Of a stretch of DNA of 64,000 nucleotides, positions 51,198-59,551 are shown piece by piece. Each line of letters begins with the position of its first letter. Positions within the stretch are counted from its first letter, which is position 1. The DNA lies in NCBI GenBank assembly GCA_030729785.1, contig JANQWS010000023.1, forward strand, positions 62,001 through 126,000, in the 5' to 3' direction. The translations under genes were made by a program, and so were the position numbers. The notes beneath the pieces are model-generated. The model was not told the origin of the DNA and ran no database searches. It saw only the letters and a list, made by a program, of their open reading frames with translations. This stretch comes from Algoriphagus sp. (GTDB lineage Bacteria > Bacteroidota > Bacteroidia > Cytophagales > Cyclobacteriaceae).

Positions 51198-51249
51198 AAA
51201 TACTTAATTTAATAATATACAATTAATTAATATTCAATAGTTTAATTAG

Positions 51250-52404
51250 TTAAAAAATAGTGGCTATTTTTTGTATTCGACGCAAGGCTTCCTCCAGCTC
51301 TTCTTCTTTTTTGGCAAAGCAAAAGCGAAGCACTTGATGGTCCTGCTTAGTTGAATAAAATACGGAGACAGGAATACAAGCCACCTTGAGTTTGCGAGTC
51401 ATCTGCTCCGCAACATATACATCGGATTTTTTACTTAGATGGGCATAAGATACCAGCTGGAAAAAACTTCCCTGGCTGGCTTGAAAATTAAATGGGGTGG
51501 ATTTCAAGCCTTCTACAAATAAATCACGCTTTTTTTGGTAGAAGGAAGGCAAATTCAAGTAATGTTTTGGATCATCCAAGTATTCGGCTAATGCAAATTG
51601 AATTGGGGTGACGGTACTAAAGGTTACGTATTGATGAATCTTTCGAAATTCTTGACTTAATGGGACTGGCGCAATACAATAGCCTATTTTCCAACCCGTT
51701 ACATGAAAAGTTTTTCCAAAAGAACCACAAACAAAGGTTCGTTCTCTCAATTCAGGATGCGAACCCAAGGAATGGTGGACTTTTCCATCAAATAAGATGT
51801 GTTCGTATACTTCATCGCTAATCACAAAAATACCGCTCTTTGAAACGAGAGAAGCTAATTGCGCCACATCCTCCTTACTCCAAACCTGGCCACTTGGATT
51901 GTGTGGACTGTTGACCACGATGGCTCGGGTTTTATCAGTGATTTTGGAGGCTACCAACTCCCAATCCACTGAAAAATCAGTTGGGTTTAAAGCTACAAAA
52001 ACAGGAATCCCCCCATTTAACAAGATTCCAGGTACATAACTATCGTAGGATGGTTCCAAAACTAGCACTTCATCTCCAGGCCGAACTACAGCAGAAAGTG
52101 CTGAAAAAAGTGCTTCTGTGGCTCCTGATACAATCGTTACTTCTGATTCTGGATCAGGAAAATAGCCTTGGGTACGCTGAGTTTTGGTAGCTAGTGCTAA
52201 TTTCAACTCGGATACACCCGACATTGGAGCATACTGATTATTTCCATCTCGAGTAAATTTGGCCACCAATTCCAATAGGATTGGATCCGAGCCAAAGCCT
52301 GGAAAACCTTGAGCTAAGTTAATCGCATTTTCTTCCTGCGCCATCCTAGACATGATCGTAAAGATGGTTGTTCCTACCTGAGGTAATTTTGAAATCAAAG
52401 ACAT
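51250..52404 (-). CDS. PLP aminotransferase (methionine/kynurenine aminotransferase type)
   Basis: INLAQGFPGFGSDP; VNSPHNPSGQVWSKEDV; CGSFGKTFHVTGWKIGYC. Confidence 0.9.
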   Translation of the reverse strand: MSLISKLPQVGTTIFTIMSRMAQEENAINLAQGFPGFGSDPILLELVAKFTRDGNNQYAPMSGVSELKLALATKTQRTQGYFPDPESEVTIVSGATEALFSALSAVVRPGDEVLVLEPSYDSYVPGILLNGGIPVFVALNPTDFSVDWELVASKITDKTRAIVVNSPHNPSGQVWSKEDVAQLASLVSKSGIFVISDEVYEHILFDGKVHHSLGSHPELRERTFVCGSFGKTFHVTGWKIGYCIAPVPLSQEFRKIHQYVTFSTVTPIQFALAEYLDDPKHYLNLPSFYQKKRDLFVEGLKSTPFNFQASQGSFFQLVSYAHLSKKSDVYVAEQMTRKLKVACIPVSVFYSTKQDHQVLRFCFAKKEEELEEALRRIQKIATIF

Positions 52405-52477
52405 TTGACTCTAAATTGAGTTTATACTTGCCAAGAAAGGAATTTTTTTCAAATTTGAGAAGTAAAGCCTTATACTC

Positions 52478-52756
52478 ATGAAAATCCAAATTCTACTTTT
52501 TACGTTCCTCGGATTGCTACTATTTGCCTGTACGGAAGAATCCCCAGAAGATCCATTGGATGTGTACCGCGAAATTGCCTATAGCGCGTTAAGTAGTTCA
52601 CAAAAAGAATCAATATTAGGCGATTGGAAGCAAGCAGAAGTAGCCGCTTGGACAGATGGAAATTACCTAGTAGTCTTTTTAACAAAGGACGGCATGCCGC
52701 CAATTCGAGTAGTAGTCAATCCCGAGACTGGACGAGTGGTAGAAATCTTAACCTAG
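52478..52756 (+). CDS. small hypothetical lipoprotein
   Basis: MKIQILLFTFLGLLLFACTEE lipobox. Confidence 0.65.
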   Translation: MKIQILLFTFLGLLLFACTEESPEDPLDVYREIAYSALSSSQKESILGDWKQAEVAAWTDGNYLVVFLTKDGMPPIRVVVNPETGRVVEILT

Positions 52757-52776
52757 TACTTCAAGAAGGCCATTCC

Positions 52777-53520
52777 ATGGATTATGCTCATTCCTACCTA
52801 AGTACCTCCTCACTTCAAATCAACTGTGATCTTGGAGAAGGAATCCCCTGGGAAAAGCAACTATTCCCGCTAATTGATGTAGCTAGTTTGGCTTGTGGAG
52901 GACATTTTGGAACACGAGCCAGTTTGGATGCTTCCTTGGCCTTAGCCACTAAATACGGCAAAAAAGTAGGCGCCCACCCCTCCTATCCAGATCAAGAAAA
53001 CTTTGGAAGGATTTCGCTTATTATTCCCATAGAAACACTGATTGAAGCGATTGGGCAACAAATTGAAAGGTTTAAACAGAGGGCTCAAGCCCATAATTTA
53101 GCCATGGATCATATCAAATTTCATGGAGCCTTGTACAACGATGCAGCAAAAGATTCGAGTTTAGCCAATTCGTTGACTGATTTTTTAATTGAAAATTACC
53201 CGCAAACCCCCTTGCTAGTTCCCCCACATTCTGAATTGGAGAAAAAAGCACAGGAAAAAGGACTTACAATTCGCCTTGAAGTATTTGCGGATAGAGCCTA
53301 TACATCAGACTACTTGCTCAGTCCAAGAACTCTAGAAGGGTCCTTACTTCAAGATATTACTTCTGTAGAACCCCAAGTCAAGCGCTTGCTTTTTGAAGGG
53401 CAGCTACTGAGTATGGAAGGTGTTCAATTGCCAATTCAAGCAGATACGCTTTGCTTTCATGGAGATAATCCAGGTATCCTTGACTTTTTACCCATCCTTA
53501 GAAAGCGGTATTGGACATGA
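52777..53520 (+). CDS. pxpA: 5-oxoprolinase subunit A (LamB/YcsF)
   Basis: INCDLGEGIPWEKQLFPLIDVASLACGGHFG; HIKFHGALYNDA; start at MDYAHSY. Confidence 0.9.
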   Translation: MDYAHSYLSTSSLQINCDLGEGIPWEKQLFPLIDVASLACGGHFGTRASLDASLALATKYGKKVGAHPSYPDQENFGRISLIIPIETLIEAIGQQIERFKQRAQAHNLAMDHIKFHGALYNDAAKDSSLANSLTDFLIENYPQTPLLVPPHSELEKKAQEKGLTIRLEVFADRAYTSDYLLSPRTLEGSLLQDITSVEPQVKRLLFEGQLLSMEGVQLPIQADTLCFHGDNPGILDFLPILRKRYWT

Positions 53521-54206
53521 TTCCTCACTATCAACTCCTCAGCCCAACTTTTGGGGAATTGGTATGGGATCAGCACCCAACCGATGAATTGCTTGGATTC
53601 CAATTGGCCTATTTGACTTACATTCAATCTAACTTCTCGGATACCCTAGCGGAAGCCCGACAGGGTTTTACACGGATCAGTTTGGTTTGGAAAAATCCCA
53701 AAACCCAACTTGATTTTTTAGCCCAGTTAAAAAATATCAAACTCCCACCAATGGAGTTATCTACTACCATTTGGCAGGTTCCGGTGTGCTATGACCCAGA
53801 ATATGGACAAGACCTAAACGTCTTAGCAGAATCCAAAAATCTAAGCTCAAGTGAACTTATCCAAATCCATTTAGAACCTATATACCGAATCCATTTCTTT
53901 GGATTTTTACCAGGTTTCTTTTATCTAAACGGCCTTTCCCCATTGCTCCATACTCCGCGAAAAAGCGTTCCAATGATCGCGGTTCCTCCTGGGTCTGTAG
54001 CAATAGGTGGCAACCAAACAGGAATTTATCCCATGCAAAGCCCTGGTGGATGGCATATCATCGGCAGAAGTCCGCTAGCATTTTTTGATTCTAAACAGCC
54101 TATCCCTGTTTGGGCCAAGGCAGGGGAACGCGTACAATTTGTTCCTATCAATGCTACCCAATTTCGAAACTGGAAGGATACCTCCCCTAAATCTACTTCT
54201 CAATGA
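53511..54206 (+). CDS. pxpB: 5-oxoprolinase subunit B
   Basis: YRIHFFGFLPGFFYLNGL; VPPGSVAIGGNQTGIYPMQSPGGWHIIGRSP. Confidence 0.92.
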   Translation: MDMIPHYQLLSPTFGELVWDQHPTDELLGFQLAYLTYIQSNFSDTLAEARQGFTRISLVWKNPKTQLDFLAQLKNIKLPPMELSTTIWQVPVCYDPEYGQDLNVLAESKNLSSSELIQIHLEPIYRIHFFGFLPGFFYLNGLSPLLHTPRKSVPMIAVPPGSVAIGGNQTGIYPMQSPGGWHIIGRSPLAFFDSKQPIPVWAKAGERVQFVPINATQFRNWKDTSPKSTSQ

Positions 54207-55066
54207 TAGAAGTTCTTGGAAAAGCAAAACTACTACGCTGCCCTCCAGGCACATCCTTGCAGGATGAGGGTCGTCTCTCGGGTGCACAATATGGCATTCC
54301 CTCCTCAGGGGCAATGGATCAAAAGAGTTTCCGATGGGCAAATCACCTCCTGAAAAATAAAAGTAATGCTGTAGCCTTGGAATTGTCGCAACCTGGTTTA
54401 CAAATTCAATTTACCCAAGCCTGCCTGATTGCATTGATAGGAGCAAATGCTCTGGTAAACCTTAACCAAAATAAAGTATCCAATTCATCATTGATTTCAA
54501 TCACGGCAGGAGACATCCTTGAAATTGGTGCATTTCTGTCCGGTAGCCGTTTGTATCTATGCATTCAAGGTGGATTTCAAGTGGAGCGCTATCTAGAATC
54601 CGGAAGTGATTTTGAATCCATTACCTTCCCCTCTAAACGAAGTACTCACGATCTCTTAACCTATTTTCCCTATCCTCAAGCGCAAAATCTTGGCGCCAAA
54701 CCGAAGTGGGTAACTTCCTGGTTTGAATCTCCAAAAATCGAAACCTATCGAGGAGCAGATTGGGAACTTTTGTCTTTGGCGCAACAAGAATTAATTTGCT
54801 CTACCACTTTCCATCTCTCCAAATTCAGCAATCGCATGGGAATTCAGTTGGAAGAACTCGTTTCCAACCAACTAGAAGAACTCCCCACCAATCCTGTTTT
54901 TCCAGGAACTGTACAATTGACTCCAGGAGGAAAAATCATTGTATTGATGCGAGATGCAGGGGTAACGGGTGGATATCCTCGTATTCTACAACTCACCGAA
55001 GAAGGACAATCCATTCTTGCTCAAAAGAAGCTGGGTGAGTCGATTCGATTTCAACTCCTCGAATGA
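54203..55066 (+). CDS. pxpC: 5-oxoprolinase subunit C
   Basis: TSLQDEGRLSGAQYGIPSSGAMDQKSFRWAN; VFPGTVQLTPGGKIIVLMRDAGVTGGYPRI. Confidence 0.92.
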   Translation: MIEVLGKAKLLRCPPGTSLQDEGRLSGAQYGIPSSGAMDQKSFRWANHLLKNKSNAVALELSQPGLQIQFTQACLIALIGANALVNLNQNKVSNSSLISITAGDILEIGAFLSGSRLYLCIQGGFQVERYLESGSDFESITFPSKRSTHDLLTYFPYPQAQNLGAKPKWVTSWFESPKIETYRGADWELLSLAQQELICSTTFHLSKFSNRMGIQLEELVSNQLEELPTNPVFPGTVQLTPGGKIIVLMRDAGVTGGYPRILQLTEEGQSILAQKKLGESIRFQLLE

Positions 55067-55166
55067 ATTATGGGCTAATTCAACCAAATAAAAGCCAAGA
55101 AAGTGTTGAGGTTTAACAGAAAGTAAATTACCTTAATGAATTAAGTTAATCCTAAAATATCCAGTC

Positions 55167-56678
55167 ATGGACGCTATCCTTACTCAAAAGATAACTGCAC
55201 AAGGCAAGCAGGTTGATGCAATTCAACAACAGCTGGAAAGTTTTAAGCAAGGTTTTCCTTTTTTGCGTTTAGTTGGTCCAGCCACTCCTGGGCGAGGAAT
55301 ACAGGTTTGGGAGGAAAAGCAAGTACAGCATTACCAAAGGTTCTTCGAACGTAAAGCCATTGAATTGGATATAGTCAAATTTGTTCCAGCTTCTGGTGCT
55401 GCCAGCCGCATGTTCAAGGATTTATTTTCCTTTTTAGAATCGGATGGTGATTTGGCACAAAGTGCCTTTACCCAGAAATTTATTGATAAAATCCAACATT
55501 TCGCCTTTTACCAAGACTTAGATGCGTTGCTACACCAAGGAGGTGAATCCATTGACAGTGTATTGGAAAAAAAAGAATACAAAAAATTAGTAGCAGCCTT
55601 ACTTACAGAAACAGGCTTAAACTACGGCAATCTCCCCAAAGGATTATTAAAATTTCATGCCTATACCGATGCAAATCGCTGCCCAGCCGAGGAGCATTTA
55701 GTGGAAGGAATTCAATACGGCAAAGGAAAAAATCAGCAGGTACACATTCATTTCACTGTATCGCCAGAACACGAAGAGGGCTTTGTCAAGGAAATAAATC
55801 AGCACCTTCCGCGACTTCAGAAATCAACTGGATTAGTATTCCGGGTGAGTTATTCCCATCAAAAAAAGTCTACCGATACCATCGCTGTCGATGAAGCAAA
55901 CGAACCCTTCCTAGAAGACGATGGTAGCCTTTTGTTTAGACCAGCAGGTCATGGCGCCTTACTCGAAAATCTAAATGAGGTAAATGGAGATCTAATTTTC
56001 ATCAAGAACATTGATAATGTCGTTCCTGATCGGCTTAAGCCACTGACAAAGTCCTACAAAATGGCGCTTGGAGGGCTGCTACTAGAGGTTCAAGCTCGTG
56101 TATTTGAAGCTCTAAAGGCACTGCAAGAAGTATCCTCTCAATCGGTAAGAAAAGCGCAAGAAGTCTATGTTTCCGATTTTGGGGGGATTCTTCCTGATCA
56201 CTTCCAAAATGCAAATTTGACCGAAAAAGCGACCTTTTTTCAAGCTAAACTGAATCGCCCAATTCGAGTGTGTGGTATGGTGAAAAACACTGGTGAACCT
56301 GGAGGAGGGCCGTTTTGGATCCAGGAAAAAGATGGTGCCCAATCCCTTCAAATACTGGAAACTGCCCAAATTGATTTGAATGACCCCATATCCAAGCAGC
56401 ATTTTCAAGCATCCACCCATTTCAATCCTGTGGATTTAGTTTGTGGAACACGAGACTTTCAAGGCAAATCATTTGATTTGCTTCACTATCGAGACATGAA
56501 TACGGGTTTTATTACGGAAAAATCAAAAAATGGAAAGCTATTGAAAGCATTGGAACTTCCTGGTTTGTGGAATGGGGCTATGGCAAATTGGAACACCCTT
56601 TTCGTGGAAGTTCCACTGGTGACCTTTAATCCTGTAAAAACCATCAACGACCTACTCCGAGAAGAACACCAAGCCTAA
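55167..56678 (+). CDS. DUF4301 domain-containing protein
   Basis: VKFVPASGAASRMFKDLFSFLES; GLLKFHAYTDANRCPAEEHLVEG. Confidence 0.88.
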   Translation: MDAILTQKITAQGKQVDAIQQQLESFKQGFPFLRLVGPATPGRGIQVWEEKQVQHYQRFFERKAIELDIVKFVPASGAASRMFKDLFSFLESDGDLAQSAFTQKFIDKIQHFAFYQDLDALLHQGGESIDSVLEKKEYKKLVAALLTETGLNYGNLPKGLLKFHAYTDANRCPAEEHLVEGIQYGKGKNQQVHIHFTVSPEHEEGFVKEINQHLPRLQKSTGLVFRVSYSHQKKSTDTIAVDEANEPFLEDDGSLLFRPAGHGALLENLNEVNGDLIFIKNIDNVVPDRLKPLTKSYKMALGGLLLEVQARVFEALKALQEVSSQSVRKAQEVYVSDFGGILPDHFQNANLTEKATFFQAKLNRPIRVCGMVKNTGEPGGGPFWIQEKDGAQSLQILETAQIDLNDPISKQHFQASTHFNPVDLVCGTRDFQGKSFDLLHYRDMNTGFITEKSKNGKLLKALELPGLWNGAMANWNTLFVEVPLVTFNPVKTINDLLREEHQA

Positions 56679-56697
56679 TTGAACTTTTGCAAAAAAG

Positions 56698-57612
56698 TTA
56701 ATAAAACCCTTTTTGGATTTGCTCTGCTAAGTAGGCTTTTAGCTCATTGCCTTCTTCTACCTTGACTTCTCCTGGAAGGCTAAGAATAAATCGCGCTAAA
56801 CCTGGTAAATGTGGAATTTCCCCTTCAAAATAAAAGTGATTTCGATTCTTAATTTGAATGAAAGGACGAGCTGTTGGGTACTCTTCTACCATCAACTGAT
56901 AGGCTTTTTTGCTTAGCTTGAGTTTGATAGGAAATTTTCCTTTCCCTGTAAATCCAAAAAGGGCCTGCTCTGGTAGTTCGTGTGCGGTTTCAAACTTCCA
57001 ATTTTCGGTAGCGATGACTACCTCTCCCATTCGCTCTAGCTTAAACATCTTCATGGTCTGACTTTCCAGTTCAAATGCATGAATATGTTCGTAGTCTGAA
57101 GTAAACCCAACCGGCTCAACCAAGCGATCAGATACCGTATCACTTCGCAATGAATAATATTCTTTGATCCAAACTTGCTTCTTTTTTGTGATTCCTTGCG
57201 CAATTAAGTCTACCAAGCGACCTAGATTAGCTTTAAAAAGGACTTCGGTACTTAGTGGTACTTCGGAATTGAGGTTGAGTTTTTGAACTACCGCATCTTT
57301 TAGTGCATTTCCTTTCCCCTGGCTTTCCAATACCGTACTTAGCCATTGATTTTCCTCCGCCGAAAAAGTAGCACTGGAACTAGGATTAGGAAGGTATTCC
57401 GGCCGTTCTTGAATTTTGTATTTACTAAACTCCTTGACAACAACAAATCCAAGCGCTTCCAAAAGCTTAAAATACCTGTAAATAGTACGTTCGTCTGTTT
57501 GTAATAATTCAGCAAGGCGATGCACCGGCTTACCAATTGTGCTTTGCAACAAGTTTATTAATTTAAATATCCGTAAAATTTTTTGCTGTTCGATAGGGCT
57601 TGATTTGGCCAT
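56698..57612 (-). CDS. HTH/WYL-domain transcriptional regulator
   Basis: N-terminal HTH (LLQTDERTIYRYFKLLEALGFVV) plus WYL-like region. Confidence 0.8.
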   Translation of the reverse strand: MAKSSPIEQQKILRIFKLINLLQSTIGKPVHRLAELLQTDERTIYRYFKLLEALGFVVVKEFSKYKIQERPEYLPNPSSSATFSAEENQWLSTVLESQGKGNALKDAVVQKLNLNSEVPLSTEVLFKANLGRLVDLIAQGITKKKQVWIKEYYSLRSDTVSDRLVEPVGFTSDYEHIHAFELESQTMKMFKLERMGEVVIATENWKFETAHELPEQALFGFTGKGKFPIKLKLSKKAYQLMVEEYPTARPFIQIKNRNHFYFEGEIPHLPGLARFILSLPGEVKVEEGNELKAYLAEQIQKGFY

Positions 57613-57734
57613 GGAATTTTTGACGATTAGTGTCTAAAAATACCATTATTATAATTTCAAAACTAATATTTGACACTAATTGTCGTTTTTACAGGAAAAA
57701 ATATCGTCCAAAAAAAGTAAGTATTTAAAAAGGT

Positions 57735-57876
57735 GATTATCCGTAATTATGCCAGTGGCTTCAGATTTGTTTGACTTACTGCGGATGGTCGACAGACGAC
57801 TGCCCACAGTCCACAGCTACCCTAAATGAACTTCCATCCTAATGTTCTTTAATTACAAGTAACTGAGCGGATAATC
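57735..57876 (+). repeat. dispersed MITE/REP-like element, copy D
   Basis: GATTATCCG...GCGGATAATC ends; TACTGCGGATGGTCGACAGACGACTGCCCACAGTCCACAGCT. Confidence 0.75.
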
Positions 57877-57918
57877 AGAAAAGGAATAAATGGCGTTAAG
57901 ACGTGAACTTCTTAGTTT

Positions 57919-57977
57919 ACGCTGATTCAGGAGAAAAGGTCTCCTGATTTTTTGTTTCTCCGAGGGTTTATCAGCGT
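57919..57977 (+). ncRNA. candidate structured small RNA 3' end / orphan terminator
   Basis: outer stem ACGCTGAT...ATCAGCGT enclosing TCAGGAGA-AAAGG-TCTCCTGA-TTTTTT; no plus-strand CDS upstream. Confidence 0.35.
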
Positions 57978-58016
57978 TATTTTTCCCTTTTGATCCGCGT
58001 GAAAAAAAGAAATTCG

Positions 58017-58171
58017 GATTATCCGTTATCTTAACAGTAGCTAAAAATTGTATGAAATACTGTGGGTAATCGTCGACAGACCGCGGTTTGCAGACAGACC
58101 ACAAACCACAGCTCATTAAAATATCTTTCAAACCTTATTTTCGTTGGTTCCTGTTGACAATGCGGAGAATC
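58017..58171 (+). repeat. dispersed MITE/REP-like element, copy E
   Basis: GATTATCCG...GCGGAGAATC; TAATCGTCGACAGACCGCGG; TTTCAAACCTTATTTTCGTTGGTTCCTGTTGACAATGCGG. Confidence 0.8.
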
Positions 58172-58216
58172 AAATAAAAAAAGGAGGATTCGAAAGAAAG
58201 TCCCAAAGCATATTTG

Positions 58217-58711
58217 TTATTTGTTGATCGTAAGGGTAGTACCAGAAACAGAGGTATTATACACTTGCAAAGGTTGGGTAGCAGGGCCTTGAAGAACTTG
58301 CCCAGCTGTATTAAAAATAGAATTGTGACAGGTACAGGTAAATCGATTATTGGTGAATGACCAACTATCAAAACAGCCAGAGTGCGTACATACCGAGGTC
58401 ATCGCCACAAAAGCACCATCTAAGTTAGCGATCAAAGTTTTAGCCGAAACCACCAACAACCAGCCACCAGAAGCTGCTAGTTTAGTTTGAACGGATAAAT
58501 TGATTTGAACCGTACTTCCAGAAATAGTAATGCCATCATTGCTGCTTGCATTTGCTGGTGGAGTCACATCTCCTGGTTCTTCAGTACTGACACAAGAAGT
58601 AAAAAAAGAAATTCCAAAAGTGCTCATAACTGCTGCAAAGCCAGCTTTCTCTAAAAATTGTCTCCTAGATTCCGAAAGACTTCCTGACTGTAAAAGTGAT
58701 TGATTTTTCAT
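58217..58711 (-). CDS. Rieske [2Fe-2S] protein, Tat/lipoprotein-type leader
   Basis: SRRQFLEKAGFAAVMSTFGISFFTSC leader; CTHSGC...CTCHNSIF cluster ligands. Confidence 0.9.
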   Translation of the reverse strand: MKNQSLLQSGSLSESRRQFLEKAGFAAVMSTFGISFFTSCVSTEEPGDVTPPANASSNDGITISGSTVQINLSVQTKLAASGGWLLVVSAKTLIANLDGAFVAMTSVCTHSGCFDSWSFTNNRFTCTCHNSIFNTAGQVLQGPATQPLQVYNTSVSGTTLTINK

Positions 58712-58782
58712 AACGAGCAAGTTGAGAAACTTTGTAAATATCAAGTAATCAACTAATTCGATTTGAAAAAGTTTGTTGTTAG

Positions 58783-59304
58783 TTAAAAATGTTTTGTTTG
58801 TAAAATTTCGCTTACAATTACTGCATCTCTGAAGGACTTTCTATTTTTCAATAAAGAAGCATACGGGTTAATTCTTTTTTCATTGGTTTCAAAAAGTATT
58901 TGTTTGGGAGCATTTGAAGGAAGACCTTCCAAACTAGTGCGATCCAATTTCTCGCGGTAAGATCGCCCTACTTCTTCGTAATCTTGCCCTTCTGCCATCA
59001 CTTCTTCAACAATTGGAGGGATTTTTTCTTTTGCCTTGAAAGACTGTTTAGGAAGTGTACGTTGATCTACTGCAGGTTCAGTTTTTTGTGAGGGTACTTT
59101 CTCTGCCTTTGGTACTTGACTTTCACGAATCTCTCGTAGTAAGTCTTCAAAGGTTAGCCCCTTTTGAGGGGATTCAGGTGCCAGATCTCCATCTTCAGGT
59201 AGTGTTGTTCCTTTCTTTTTGGCCGTAGCCTTGTAGATAAAATAAGCCACTATGGCCACAGCATACAGAATCTGTCCTAACTCCATGTGGTCAAGATAAT
59301 CCAA
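58783..59304 (-). CDS. hypothetical protein with N-terminal TM segment
   Basis: ORF, one TM (LGQILYAVAIVAYFIYKA) then charged region. Confidence 0.6.
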   Translation of the reverse strand: MDYLDHMELGQILYAVAIVAYFIYKATAKKKGTTLPEDGDLAPESPQKGLTFEDLLREIRESQVPKAEKVPSQKTEPAVDQRTLPKQSFKAKEKIPPIVEEVMAEGQDYEEVGRSYREKLDRTSLEGLPSNAPKQILFETNEKRINPYASLLKNRKSFRDAVIVSEILQTKHF

Positions 59305-59351
59305 AAACTTTTAAAAAAGAAGTTCCACCATTGAATCAAAAAAATTGAAAT

Positions 59352-59441
59352 CGTTCCTAGACGACGGCCCATAGACCACAGCGCTACTGATTGAACTACA
59401 AACCTTATTTTATTCCGTTACTGGTGAACAAGCGGATAATT
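59352..59441 (+). repeat. dispersed element, 3' half copy F
   Basis: GACGACGGCCCATAGACCACAGCGCT...GAACTACAAACCTTATTTTATTCCGTTACTGGTGAACAAGCGGATAAT. Confidence 0.65.
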
Positions 59442-59551
59442 ATTAATTGAAAAATACTAGCTCTAAACTTACAAAGGTTATTCCCCTTGATTTATTGCCA
59501 AATTCTAAGATTAAAGCTATTTTAACCTTTTATTTTCACCAAAAAACACTG

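Noticed and set aside
56698-57612. WYL regulator considered as part of a defence island
   Set aside because: Neighbours are a DUF4301 gene, a Rieske gene and smc; no nuclease, helicase or toxin genes nearby.
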